In this document: positions 33,739 to 41,737 of the stretch, in pieces
Numbering within the stretch: position 1 is the stretch's first letter
How the letters are laid out: each line of letters starts with the position of its first letter
Origin: Hyphomonas sediminis
Lineage (GTDB): Bacteria > Pseudomonadota > Alphaproteobacteria > Caulobacterales > Hyphomonadaceae
Assembly: GCF_019679475.1 (NCBI RefSeq)
Contig: NZ_JAIEZP010000001.1
Location: 2,046,001-2,110,000, forward strand
Direction: 5' to 3'
DNA: 64,000 nucleotides
The notes under the pieces: model-generated
Database searches by the model: none
What the model was told of the DNA's origin: nothing
Seen by the model: the letters and a program-made list of their open reading frames with translations, nothing else
Position numbers and translations under genes: made by a program

Positions 33739-36450
33739 ATGCTGAATATCCGCCCGATTCAATCCACGCCTGAAGCGGCCCTTGCAGCCGCGGCCGATCA
33801 TGCTCCTTACCTGCGCCGCCTGGCAGAGCGGGGGGTGGGGCAGGACTTCAATGCGGCCCTGAAGGCGGTGATCACGCTGCCACGGGGAATGGCCGTTGCG
33901 GATGTGATGGCCGAGCTGCGCAAGGCCAAGGCAGCCGCCCACCTGTCTTTGGCGACCGCCGACCTTTCCGGCACGCTGGACGTGATGGATGTGACACGGC
34001 ACCTGACCGAGTTTGCAGGCGCGAGCCTTGAAGTGGCCCTGCAAACGGCGCTGGCGGCGCGCGGGCTGAAATCGGATGGCATCTTCGTAATCGCGCTGGG
34101 CAAGATGGGCGCCTTCGAACTTAATTATTCCAGCGACATTGATGTCTGCGCTTTCTACGACCGCGCCCAGTTTGATGGCGGTGACCGGGACCCTGGCGAC
34201 GCCGCGCAGCGCGTCGTGCGCGAGATGGTGCGCATCATGGAGGAGCTGACGGCGGGCGGCTACGTCTTCCGCACCGATCTGCGCCTGCGCCCCGATCCCG
34301 GCTCAACGCCGGTCGCCGTTTCGACCAGCATGGCCGACGTATATTATGAGAGCCAGGGCCAGAATTGGGAGCGGATGGTCTGGATCAAGGGCCGCCCTGC
34401 AGCAGGCGATATTCAGGCAGCGGATCGTTTCCAGAAACGGCTTGAGCCCTTCGTCTGGCGCCGTAATCTCGACTATTGGGCCATCGGCGACATTCAGGCC
34501 ATCAAGCGGATGATCAACACCAAGGTCGGGGACGACACATTCGCGGCGGTTTCGCCGGACGTAAAACTTTCGCCCGGCGGTATTCGTGAGATCGAGTTCT
34601 TTGTTCAGACGCAGCAATTGATCCTTGGCGGGCGCGAGCCTTCACTGCGGGACAACTCGACCCTCGGCGCAATGAAGGCGTTGCAGGCCGCAGGCGTTGT
34701 TTCCAGCCAAACGGCAGCGGAACTGACAACCGCCTACAAGGCACTGCGCAATGTGGAACACCGTATCCAGATGCGTCAGGACGAACAGACGCACACCGTT
34801 CCGGCCGATCCGGCGGAACGGGAGTCGGTTGCATATCTGTGCGGCTATGGAAACCTCGCCGACTTTGACCGCGATCTTCTGGAAACCCGCAAGCTGGTCC
34901 AGTCGGCCTATGATGCGTTGTTTGCACAGGAAGACCGGGCGGCGGAAACCCATGACATCGGCAACCTTGTCTTTACCGGCGTGGATGATGATCCGGGAAC
35001 GGTAAAAACGCTGAGCGGTCTGGGTTTTTCCAATCCTTCTGCCGCGATCGACACGATCCGCAATTGGCACCGGGGCCGGGTTCCGGCAACGCGCACCGCG
35101 CGTGGGCGGGAAATCCTGACGGCGATCCTGCCGGGTATGCTGAAGGCGATGGGCGCAACTGGCGAGCCGGACGAAGCGTTCCGCTGGTTCTCGCGCTTCT
35201 TTGAAGGGCTGTCTTCGGGCGTGCAGACGCTTTCCATGCTGCTGGCACGGCCAGACTTGCTGGACGACCTCGTTTCCACGCTGGCGCTGGCGCCGCGCCT
35301 TGCTCAGATCCTTGCGCGCCGGCCAGACCTTCTCGAAGCGCTGGTGTCGAATGTCATGCCGCGAGCGCCGGAGTTGACGCCGGAAGTTTCATTCGATGCC
35401 GCGATGGATGGCTGGCGGCGGTATCACCGCGAACAGAGTTTCCTTGTTGGCCACCGATTGCTGCACGGCCTTCTGCCAACGGATCAGGCAGCGAAAGCCT
35501 GGACAGACCTTGCCGATGAAACCATCCGGCAGATGTCCAGCGCAGCAGAAGCGGAAACGACGCGCCGCAATGGTGAGGTGCCGGGTCGCTGGGCGGTGTT
35601 CGCGATGGGCAAGCTTGGCGGCGGCGAACTGACCGCCGGATCGGATCTCGACATCATCCTCATCTACGATTCGCAGGCGGATGATACGCAGACATGGTTC
35701 ACCCGTCTGACCCAGCGCCTAATTACGGCATTGACCGCGCCGACTGCCGAAGGCGCGCTTTATGAGGTCGACATGCGCCTGCGCCCCTCCGGGCGTGCAG
35801 GGCCTGTCGCGGTCGGCCTCTCGGCGTTTCGTCATTACCAGAATGAAGAAGCCTGGACCTGGGAGCATATGGCGCTCACCCGCCTGCGCTTTGTGGCAGG
35901 CGATGATACGCTGGGGCGTGAAGTGCTCGGCATTGCTGCGGATGCAATCTGCCAGCGGGCACGCAGTGAAAAGCGCAAGGCGATTGCGGGCGATGTTACT
36001 GGCATGCGGGAAACGCTCTACCGCGAGAAGCCTGGCAAGGGGCTCTGGGATCTGAAGACGGCCGAGGGCGGACTGATCGACATAGAGTTCATGGTGCAGA
36101 AGGAAATGCTGCTGCGGGGGCGGGCGGACCTTATCCGTCCCGCGACGGCGCTGGCGTTGTCCGGATTGGCGGATGCAGACGAGAGTCAGGCGTCGGAGGA
36201 GGCGGAGGATTGGCGGTTCCTGCGAGCGGCCTTGCACCTTTTGTCCTCGATGCAACAGATACAGCGCCTGGCCCTTGGCGATGGCGATCCGGGTGAGGAC
36301 GTCATTCCGGAAGGCCTTAAGAACCGCTTCTGCCGGGCGGCCGCCGAAGAGGAAGGCTTTGAAGTGCTGGAAGAGCGCCTGCGGGAGGTAAAAACCCGTG
36401 TGCATTCAATGGCCCGGAAAAAACTGCAGCTGAGCGCGACGGAATCCTGA
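33739..36450 (+). CDS. glnE: Glutamine synthetase adenylyltransferase/deadenylase
   Basis: The 903-residue protein carries the two nucleotidyltransferase domains of GlnE. The first has ALGKMGAFELNYSSDIDVCA near residue 121, and the second MGKLGGGELTAGSDLDIILI near residue 624, each with the G[KR]xG...SDxD active-site signature. The domain order (deadenylylase, linker, adenylylase) is intact. GlnE switches glutamine synthetase activity in response to PII protein and glutamine. I place the start at the ATG 33739, giving MLNIRPIQS; an earlier in-frame ATG adds 16 residues. Slightly shorter than enterobacterial GlnE, normal for the class. Confidence 0.93.
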   Translation: MLNIRPIQSTPEAALAAAADHAPYLRRLAERGVGQDFNAALKAVITLPRGMAVADVMAELRKAKAAAHLSLATADLSGTLDVMDVTRHLTEFAGASLEVALQTALAARGLKSDGIFVIALGKMGAFELNYSSDIDVCAFYDRAQFDGGDRDPGDAAQRVVREMVRIMEELTAGGYVFRTDLRLRPDPGSTPVAVSTSMADVYYESQGQNWERMVWIKGRPAAGDIQAADRFQKRLEPFVWRRNLDYWAIGDIQAIKRMINTKVGDDTFAAVSPDVKLSPGGIREIEFFVQTQQLILGGREPSLRDNSTLGAMKALQAAGVVSSQTAAELTTAYKALRNVEHRIQMRQDEQTHTVPADPAERESVAYLCGYGNLADFDRDLLETRKLVQSAYDALFAQEDRAAETHDIGNLVFTGVDDDPGTVKTLSGLGFSNPSAAIDTIRNWHRGRVPATRTARGREILTAILPGMLKAMGATGEPDEAFRWFSRFFEGLSSGVQTLSMLLARPDLLDDLVSTLALAPRLAQILARRPDLLEALVSNVMPRAPELTPEVSFDAAMDGWRRYHREQSFLVGHRLLHGLLPTDQAAKAWTDLADETIRQMSSAAEAETTRRNGEVPGRWAVFAMGKLGGGELTAGSDLDIILIYDSQADDTQTWFTRLTQRLITALTAPTAEGALYEVDMRLRPSGRAGPVAVGLSAFRHYQNEEAWTWEHMALTRLRFVAGDDTLGREVLGIAADAICQRARSEKRKAIAGDVTGMRETLYREKPGKGLWDLKTAEGGLIDIEFMVQKEMLLRGRADLIRPATALALSGLADADESQASEEAEDWRFLRAALHLLSSMQQIQRLALGDGDPGEDVIPEGLKNRFCRAAAEEEGFEVLEERLREVKTRVHSMARKKLQLSATES

Positions 36451-36497
36451 ACCCCTGCCGTTTCATAGTCGCTGGGAGTTGAAACTGGAGACCAGAG

Positions 36498-37100
36498 ATG
36501 AAACGTTCGACAATCGCGTTCGCTAGTGTTGCTGTTATTGCGCTCGCCATGCCCCTCGCCGCTCAGGCCGGTCCCGGCAAGGGACCTCGTGGCCACGGCC
36601 CTCATATCATGCAGATGGATGCCAATGGTGACGGCGACGTGACCCGCGCAGAAGCGCAGGCTTCGATTGCGACCCGGTTTGCAAGCATTGATGGCAATTC
36701 CGATGGTTTCGTCACGCAGGATGAGATGAAAGCACATCACGAAGCCATGCGCGCCGAGATGAAAGCAAAGCGCGAAGAGCGTAGGGCGGAAGCTGAAGCC
36801 GCCGGCAAGCCGCCGCGCCCGGAAGGCAAACCGAAGCGCGAGATGGATCCGGCAAAAGCTGAAGAGTGGAAGGCCAAGAAAGCCGAAAAGGCTGCCGAGC
36901 ATTGGGCTAACATGGATGCCGATAGTGACGGCCAGCTGAGCCTCGCCGAGTTTACTGCCGAGCACATCAAGTTTTTCGACAAGATGGACGCAGACGGTAA
37001 CGGCACGATCACCGCGGCCGAGCTTGAGGCAGCCAAGGCCAAAATGAAGGAGCGTCGCGGAGAATGGCGCGACAAAATGAAAGGCGAACCGGCCGAGTAA
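36498..37100 (+). CDS. Secreted EF-hand protein
   Basis: The 200-residue product has a signal peptide (STIAFASVAVIALAMPLAAQA) and four canonical EF-hand loops: DANGDGDVTRAE, DGNSDGFVTQDE, DADSDGQLSLAE and DADGNGTITAAE. The pairs are separated by a highly charged helix (MRAEMKAKREERRAEAEAAG). It should bind calcium in the periplasm. It lies directly upstream of an ECF sigma operon and could be a sensor, buffer or target. An inverted GTTTCA/TGAAAC pair lies just upstream (36460-36485). Confidence 0.85.
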   Translation: MKRSTIAFASVAVIALAMPLAAQAGPGKGPRGHGPHIMQMDANGDGDVTRAEAQASIATRFASIDGNSDGFVTQDEMKAHHEAMRAEMKAKREERRAEAEAAGKPPRPEGKPKREMDPAKAEEWKAKKAEKAAEHWANMDADSDGQLSLAEFTAEHIKFFDKMDADGNGTITAAELEAAKAKMKERRGEWRDKMKGEPAE

Positions 37101-37115
37101 GGAACAGAGTGGGGA

Positions 37116-37179
37116 CGGGCCGGAGCCCTGAGACAATCAATTCACCCCCCCTGCGATTGTCTCCCTGTGTTCCGGCCCG
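37116..37179 (+). promoter_or_regulatory. Long two-part stem-loop before the ECF sigma gene
   Basis: CGGGCCGGA (37116-37124) pairs perfectly with TCCGGCCCG (37171-37179), and inside it GAGACAATC (37130-37138) pairs perfectly with GATTGTCTC (37155-37163). There is no T-run. The structure ends 21 bases before the sigma gene's GTG, so it lies in its leader or separates it from the EF-hand gene. Confidence 0.55.
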
Positions 37180-37200
37180 GACTCAGCTAAACATCTCACC

Positions 37201-37746
37201 GTGGCGTTCACATCCGACCTCGATCAGATCACACGCGCCGCGGCTGGAGATGCCGCGGCCGTTCGTGCGCTCGTCAATCGGTACAGCCCCGGCGTGCTGG
37301 CGCTCGCAACGCGCATGCTGGGCGAAACGGCAGAGGCGGAAGACGTGACCCAGGAAACATTCATTCGCGCATGGAAGGCACTGCCCGGCTGGGAGCCGAG
37401 AGCAAAGTTCTCGACCTGGCTTCACCGCGTGGCGCTGAACCTCTGCTACGACCGGCTGCGCAAGCGCCGCGAAGTTCTGCCCGATGAACTGCCCGATCGT
37501 GCCGATGTGGCCCTCGGGCCGCAGGATGCGCTGGATCAGGCGCAGCGCGTGAAAGCCGTTGAGGCAGCGATCGCGCGTTTGCCCGAACGCCAGTCTGCAG
37601 CCTTGACCTTGTGCGCCCTGCAGGGGCACTCGCAGGCAGAAGCTGCGGATATTATGGAAATCAGCGTTGAAGCCCTGGAAAGCCTTCTCGCCCGTGCCCG
37701 GAGAACCCTGCGCGGCGAGCTGCTCGATGGAAGGAAAGTCTCATGA
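37201..37746 (+). CDS. ECF-type RNA polymerase sigma factor
   Basis: The 181-residue protein has sigma region 2 (ALATRMLGETAEAEDVTQET, FIRAWKALPGWEPRAKFSTW and LHRVALNLCYDRLRKRRE) and region 4 (AIARLPERQSAALTLCALQG and SQAEAADIMEISVEALESLL). These are the core binding and -35/-10 reading parts of an extracytoplasmic-function sigma. The start is a GTG without a strong ribosome site. Its stop overlaps the next gene's start as ATGA. The controlled genes probably include this operon and perhaps the EF-hand gene, but no conserved promoter could be fixed. Confidence 0.9.
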   Translation: MAFTSDLDQITRAAAGDAAAVRALVNRYSPGVLALATRMLGETAEAEDVTQETFIRAWKALPGWEPRAKFSTWLHRVALNLCYDRLRKRREVLPDELPDRADVALGPQDALDQAQRVKAVEAAIARLPERQSAALTLCALQGHSQAEAADIMEISVEALESLLARARRTLRGELLDGRKVS

Positions 37747-38192
37747 CCCGCCGCATGACAGATGACCGCCTGCTCGACATCATCGAAATTTGGGGCGCGG
37801 AAGCGCATGGCTGGCCCGAGGCGGAGCGAGCGGCGGCCGAGGCCCTGCTGGCGGAAAAACCTGGCAGGTTTGCGCCTGCTCTGGCGGCAGCCCGCGAACT
37901 TGACCTGATGCTTGGCGCGCTGCCCGAACCGGACATGCCGCGCGCGCTGACGGACGCGATCATTGCCGCCGCGCCCAAGCCGGCGCGCGGTTTGCTGCCG
38001 CGCTGGGGCGGCATGAAAGCGCCCTGGGTGCCGGCAAGTGGCTTTGCTGCCGCTGCGTTCGGGTTGTTCATGGGGCTGACGATCGCGCCGGTCGCGAGCG
38101 CAGATGATGAAGTGAATGCGGAAGTGCAGGAGTTGGTTATTTCCGCGCTGGGCTTCGAGCCTGCAAATTATACGCTGGAGGAAATGGAATGA
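37743..38192 (+). CDS. Putative anti-sigma factor with one membrane helix
   Basis: The 149-residue product has a cytoplasmic N-terminal half (DDRLLDIIEIWGAEAHGWPE, then a DLMLGALPEPDMPRALTDAI helix) and one membrane helix near residues 98-118 (ASGFAAAAFGLFMGLTIAPV). The short acidic C-terminus ends in NYTLEEME. The gene overlaps the sigma factor upstream and the CnrX-like gene downstream by four bases each. Co-expression and topology suggest an anti-sigma factor. No zinc motif (HXXXCXXC) is seen, so it is not a ZAS-type anti-sigma. Confidence 0.7.
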   Translation: MTRRMTDDRLLDIIEIWGAEAHGWPEAERAAAEALLAEKPGRFAPALAAARELDLMLGALPEPDMPRALTDAIIAAAPKPARGLLPRWGGMKAPWVPASGFAAAAFGLFMGLTIAPVASADDEVNAEVQELVISALGFEPANYTLEEME

Positions 38193-38704
38193 GCAGATTG
38201 CCAAACTGGCTGACCCCGGCGGCGCTGGGCGTCTCCCTGCTCGTGAACCTCGGACTGGGTGGCTATGTCATCGGTCAACATCTGCGACCGGAGCCGCCGG
38301 CAAAGGAGCGCCCGCACCGTAAACCGGAGTTTGAGCGCCCGGAAGGCATTCCGGAGCTTTCGCGCGAAGACCGGCGCCAGGTTCGCCAGTTGATGCGGCA
38401 GGGATTTGGAGCGGCGCAAGTGGAACTCGCCGAGCGGCGCGAAGCTGAGAAGCATTTCGCCAGTGTGCTGATGGCAGATCCTTATGACAGGATGGCGGCG
38501 GAGGTTGCGTTGCGCGAATTGCGCGATGCCGACGTGCGCCTGCGTGACCGGATCGGCCTGGAAGTGCTCGGCGGCGTCGATCAGCTGCGCCCGGACCAGC
38601 GCGCCTGGGTGGCGTGGATCCTCTCCGGCCCCAAAGAAGGCGACCACGGAAAACATAAATCCAGGCGCGCGAAAGAAACGCCCCCGGAAGGACCGCAGGA
38701 CTAA
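38189..38704 (+). CDS. Periplasmic heavy-metal sensor/resistance protein (CnrX/Spy-like)
   Basis: The 171-residue protein has one N-terminal membrane anchor (TPAALGVSLLVNLGLGGYVI) and a long periplasmic helical hairpin domain containing LSREDRRQVRQLMRQGFGAA and LMADPYDRMAAEVALRELRD, the pattern of the Metal_resist family. CnrX-type proteins sense metals and pass the signal to an anti-sigma such as CnrY. Here the three-gene order sigma, anti-sigma-like and CnrX-like supports that role, with the inducing ion unknown. It ends convergently with the GFA-like gene, overlapping by four bases. Confidence 0.75.
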   Translation: MSRLPNWLTPAALGVSLLVNLGLGGYVIGQHLRPEPPAKERPHRKPEFERPEGIPELSREDRRQVRQLMRQGFGAAQVELAERREAEKHFASVLMADPYDRMAAEVALRELRDADVRLRDRIGLEVLGGVDQLRPDQRAWVAWILSGPKEGDHGKHKSRRAKETPPEGPQD

Positions 38705-39135
38705 TCCCGAGACTTGTGCGCCAGGCGGGCGGCGTTCTCTTCCCAGTTCTGTCCGTCAAAGGGAACAACGGTGACCTTGAAGCTCATCCAGTCGTCCAGT
38801 GCGCGCCATGTCACCGCGAATCCATCGGGATTTGATCGCGGAATGTAAAAGCTTTTGATGCCGCAGGTCTTGCAGAACAGGTGCTTCGCGGCGCCCGTGT
38901 TGAACGTGTACTGGCTGAGATTGTCCTTGCCCTGAATGAGGCGGAATCGGCTGCCCGGTACGATGACGTGGATATTCCCACTCTTCGCACACATGGTGCA
39001 ATTGCAGTCTTCGACTTCGAATGCGTCTGGCAGCTCAACCTCGAACCGCACAGCGCCGCAATGGCATCCGCCGGCACGCCAATGCAGCGAGGGGATGGTT
39101 ACCCGACCCAGACTGGTGGTTTTCTCTGTGCCCAT
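38701..39135 (-). CDS. GFA (glutathione-dependent formaldehyde-activating enzyme-like) protein
   Basis: The 144-residue product has the zinc-binding layout of the GFA/CENP-V family: GGCHCGAVRFEVELPD, then DCNCTMCAKSG, and HLFCKTCGIKSFY. Seven cysteines are placed to hold two zinc ions. Many members do not act on formaldehyde, so the substrate is open. The ATG at 39135 sits inside the end of the upstream amidase gene (37-base overlap); the longer frame to 39306 adds non-conserved sequence from the amidase shadow. Probably co-transcribed with the amidase. Confidence 0.85.
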   Translation of the reverse strand: MGTEKTTSLGRVTIPSLHWRAGGCHCGAVRFEVELPDAFEVEDCNCTMCAKSGNIHVIVPGSRFRLIQGKDNLSQYTFNTGAAKHLFCKTCGIKSFYIPRSNPDGFAVTWRALDDWMSFKVTVVPFDGQNWEENAARLAHKSRD

Positions 39136-40547
39136 GGCGCGGCGCGCTCCAGTTGTCCTGCCAGGGAAATCAGCAGGTCTTCGCGGCCATAACGCGCGCC
39201 AAACATCATGCCAATAGGCAGGCCGGCGGGCGCCGTTGCCGTCGGTGCGGTCCAGTGCAGGGGCACGGACATTGCCGGGCAGCCAGTCTGGTTGAAGAGC
39301 GCGCAATGGGGCGCAAAACCGGCGACGGCAGCGCCCATCTGATCTGATGGCGCCGTGAGTGCCATTGTGCCCAGAAGGTCTGGCGCACGATGAAGCGTGG
39401 GGGAAAGTGTCAGGTCGAACTTGCCGGCATCGAGGAACCGCTCATAGGCAATTGCAGCCGTAATGAAGGTGTTGTTGGCTTTGGCGAGCTCTACCATTGG
39501 GACTGTGCGCCCAAGGTTTACCATCGAGGCGGTGATGGGTTCCAGATCATCATCCGTCACCGGATGACCTCGGACCATTCCGCGTTCTTCCACAAGTGCT
39601 GCGATATTCGCTGAGATCGTGAACAGAGCGGCCTTGGCGAGCGCGGTGCCGTCAATTTCCGGCGCAGCCTCAATAACGGTATGGCCGAGGCTTTCGAGAA
39701 GCTTGACCGTGTTTGCCAGGCCTTCAGCGGCATCTGCATCCGGTTGCGTGCCGTTCGGCGCCACAGGCCATAGAGCGATGCGAAGCGGTCCCGGGTCGCG
39801 CTCAAGCTCTTTCAGGTAAGGGAGGGATTGCGGCGTTGCGACGTATCGGCTGCCGGTTTCCGGTCCGCTCGTCAGGTCGAGCAGGGCGGCCGTGTCGCGT
39901 ACCGTGCGGCTGACCACGCCGACTGTCGAAAGGCCATTCCAGCCTTCTGTCTTGGCTGGCCCCATGGGCATGCGGCCACGCGAGGGCTTCAGGCCGAATA
40001 CGCCACAACAAGCAGCTGGGATGCGAATGGAGCCGCCACCATCGCTGGCGTGGGCGACCGGCAAAACACCTGCGGCGACGGCGGCAGCGGCGCCACCTGA
40101 AGAGCCACCGGCAATTCGGGTCGTATCCCACGGGTTCCGAGTCTGCCCATACAGGGTGGATTCCGTCGTCAGTGTAAGGCCGAACTCTGGCGAAGTTGTT
40201 GTTCCAAAGAATACCAGACCTGCCTTGCGGAAGCGTTCCACCAAGGTGGAATCCCGGCTGGCGACATTCCCCTGAAATGCCCGGCTACCAGATGTAACGG
40301 GGGCGCCTTTGACTTCAACGCCGAGATCTTTGACGAGAAAGGGCACGCCCGCATAGGGGCCAGCCAGGCCGCCTTCTGCAATCTGTTGGCGGGCGAGATC
40401 AGGATAGAGCGCCGAGAAGCAGTTGATCTCTGCCTGAGCCTTTTCGGCTCTCTCGACGGCGGCTTCCAGCAACTCCGCAGCGGAAGTTTTCCGGTCCCGG
40501 ACCAGCGCGGCAAGGCCAAGTCCGTCTAGGTCTGGCTGGTTGGACAT
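39099..40547 (-). CDS. Amidase signature family hydrolase
   Basis: The 482-residue protein has the complete Ser-cisSer-Lys triad of the amidase signature family: the Lys in GVPFLVKDLG, the Ser in GGSSGGAAAAVAAG, and the nucleophile in ASDGGGSIRIPAACCG. No signal peptide is seen, so it is cytoplasmic. Closest general type is the aryl/acyl amidase group rather than GatA, since no gatB or gatC is adjacent. A second member of the family lies at 50.5-52 kb as a Tat lipoprotein. Confidence 0.9.
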   Translation of the reverse strand: MSNQPDLDGLGLAALVRDRKTSAAELLEAAVERAEKAQAEINCFSALYPDLARQQIAEGGLAGPYAGVPFLVKDLGVEVKGAPVTSGSRAFQGNVASRDSTLVERFRKAGLVFFGTTTSPEFGLTLTTESTLYGQTRNPWDTTRIAGGSSGGAAAAVAAGVLPVAHASDGGGSIRIPAACCGVFGLKPSRGRMPMGPAKTEGWNGLSTVGVVSRTVRDTAALLDLTSGPETGSRYVATPQSLPYLKELERDPGPLRIALWPVAPNGTQPDADAAEGLANTVKLLESLGHTVIEAAPEIDGTALAKAALFTISANIAALVEERGMVRGHPVTDDDLEPITASMVNLGRTVPMVELAKANNTFITAAIAYERFLDAGKFDLTLSPTLHRAPDLLGTMALTAPSDQMGAAVAGFAPHCALFNQTGCPAMSVPLHWTAPTATAPAGLPIGMMFGARYGREDLLISLAGQLERAAPWAQRKPPVWVG

Positions 40548-40881
40548 TTCTGCTTCTCCCCGGTGTGCGTTGTCTTTCCTGTTAGTTTTAGGGAGGCGCA
40601 GGAATTCCGCAACAGAAGATCAGTTACTTTGCTGCCAGATCGGTCGGCCCAAATCCGAACTTGTCACAAGGTAGTTGCCGGACAGTTCGCAGGTCGCGGC
40701 GGGTGTAAAGTGGTGCAAGTTCATGCCGCAGACAGGCGGGGTCTTTCCGTCGCCACCTCCGCTTATAGAGTCAGTATGCTGTGTAATATGGCCGTTGGCA
40801 TAGATCTTCATCGGCATGATGATGGTGCGGGACGAAAGTTGGCGCGGAAGGCGCAACCTTGGCAACCCACCAAATTGGCCT
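40548..40881. other. Non-coding gap between amidase and zincin genes
   Basis: About 330 bases with lower GC than the surroundings. A minus-strand frame from 40817 to 40620 could give about 65 residues (MPMKIYANGHITQHTDS..) but has no ribosome site or recognisable similarity. I see no clear hairpin or promoter. Confidence 0.4.
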
Positions 40882-41295
40882 TCATCCGAGATCGTCATCC
40901 TCTTCAAGCTTGGCGTCGATCTCTTCGTCGGACCAGCCGAAATGGTGGCCAAGTTCGTGGATGAAGACATGGGTGACCAGTTCCTCGACGGTCACGTCGC
41001 CGCGCTGCGCCCATTCAAACAGGATGGGCAGGCGATAGATGTAGATCAGAGGGCGTTCGACTGTCGGATTGGTCACGCTTTCCAATGTCAGCGGTATTCC
41101 GGAATAGAGGCCGGTCAGCTCCAGCGCGTCATCAATGCCCATCTCGTCGAGGATTTCATCTTCGGCAAATTCCATCACAAGGATGCGAACATCGCCTGCG
41201 GCCTTCCGCATGAACTCAGGCAGATCAGCGAAGCATTTCTCCGCCGTCAGATACATTTCATCGACGCTGGGCGCTATGCTGGTCAGCGCGCTCAT
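40882..41295 (-). CDS. Minimal zinc metallopeptidase (zincin_1 family)
   Basis: The 137-residue protein has the HEXXH zinc motif [12 protein letters not shown] (His113, Glu114, His117), with an upstream [15 protein letters not shown] segment that marks the small zincin_1/PF06262 family. A third ligand is probably in the following Asp/Glu-rich tail. Its start overlaps the stop of the upstream YbjQ gene, so the two are a coupled pair. Substrate unknown. Confidence 0.85.
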   Translation of the reverse strand: MSALTSIAPSVDEMYLTAEKCFADLPEFMRKAAGDVRILVMEFAEDEILDEMGIDDALELTGLYSGIPLTLESVTNPTVERPLIYIYRLPILFEWAQRGDVTVEELVTHVFIHELGHHFGWSDEEIDAKLEEDDDLG

Positions 41296-41612
41296 GCGAG
41301 CGTAACAGCCGTGCCGGAAACGGCGACCATCATCATGGAGCCACCCTGTCCGATGACGGAGTAGTCAAACTTGATGCCGATAATGGCGTTTGCACCCAGC
41401 TTTTTGGCTTCATCAACCATCTCTTCCATTGCGCCGTCGCGGGTTTCCCGCAGCGTGCTTTCATAGGCTTCCGAACGCCCGCCGACGAGATTGGTGAACC
41501 CGGCCAGGATGTCCTTGCCGAGATGCGCGCCGATCACGACCTCGCCGCAGACGATGCCCTTGTAGGCCGATACGTCGCGGCCCTGAATGGAGTGCGTTGT
41601 GGTGAGGATCAT
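41292..41612 (-). CDS. YbjQ-family (UPF0145) protein
   Basis: The 106-residue product matches the YbjQ family throughout: [40 protein letters not shown], and [17 protein letters not shown]. The fold forms pentamers in known members; the function is not settled. It is transcribed first, with the zincin gene coupled behind it. Confidence 0.9.
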   Translation of the reverse strand: MILTTTHSIQGRDVSAYKGIVCGEVVIGAHLGKDILAGFTNLVGGRSEAYESTLRETRDGAMEEMVDEAKKLGANAIIGIKFDYSVIGQGGSMMMVAVSGTAVTLA

Positions 41613-41737
41613 GAAGCGTGTCCTTTCGCGGGAGGCTGTGCTTCCAAGATAAGATCAGGCGGGAGTCCTGCAAGCAGAATCGAAAGGGCGGGCCGGTGAT
41701 TTCTCCGGCCCGCCCTTCGAGTTGACGCGTTGCTTGA

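Noticed and set aside
40620-40970. A 116-codon minus-strand frame in the gap beside the zincin gene
   Set aside because: Its first third overlaps the zincin gene in another frame, there is no ribosome site, and codon use is not gene-like.
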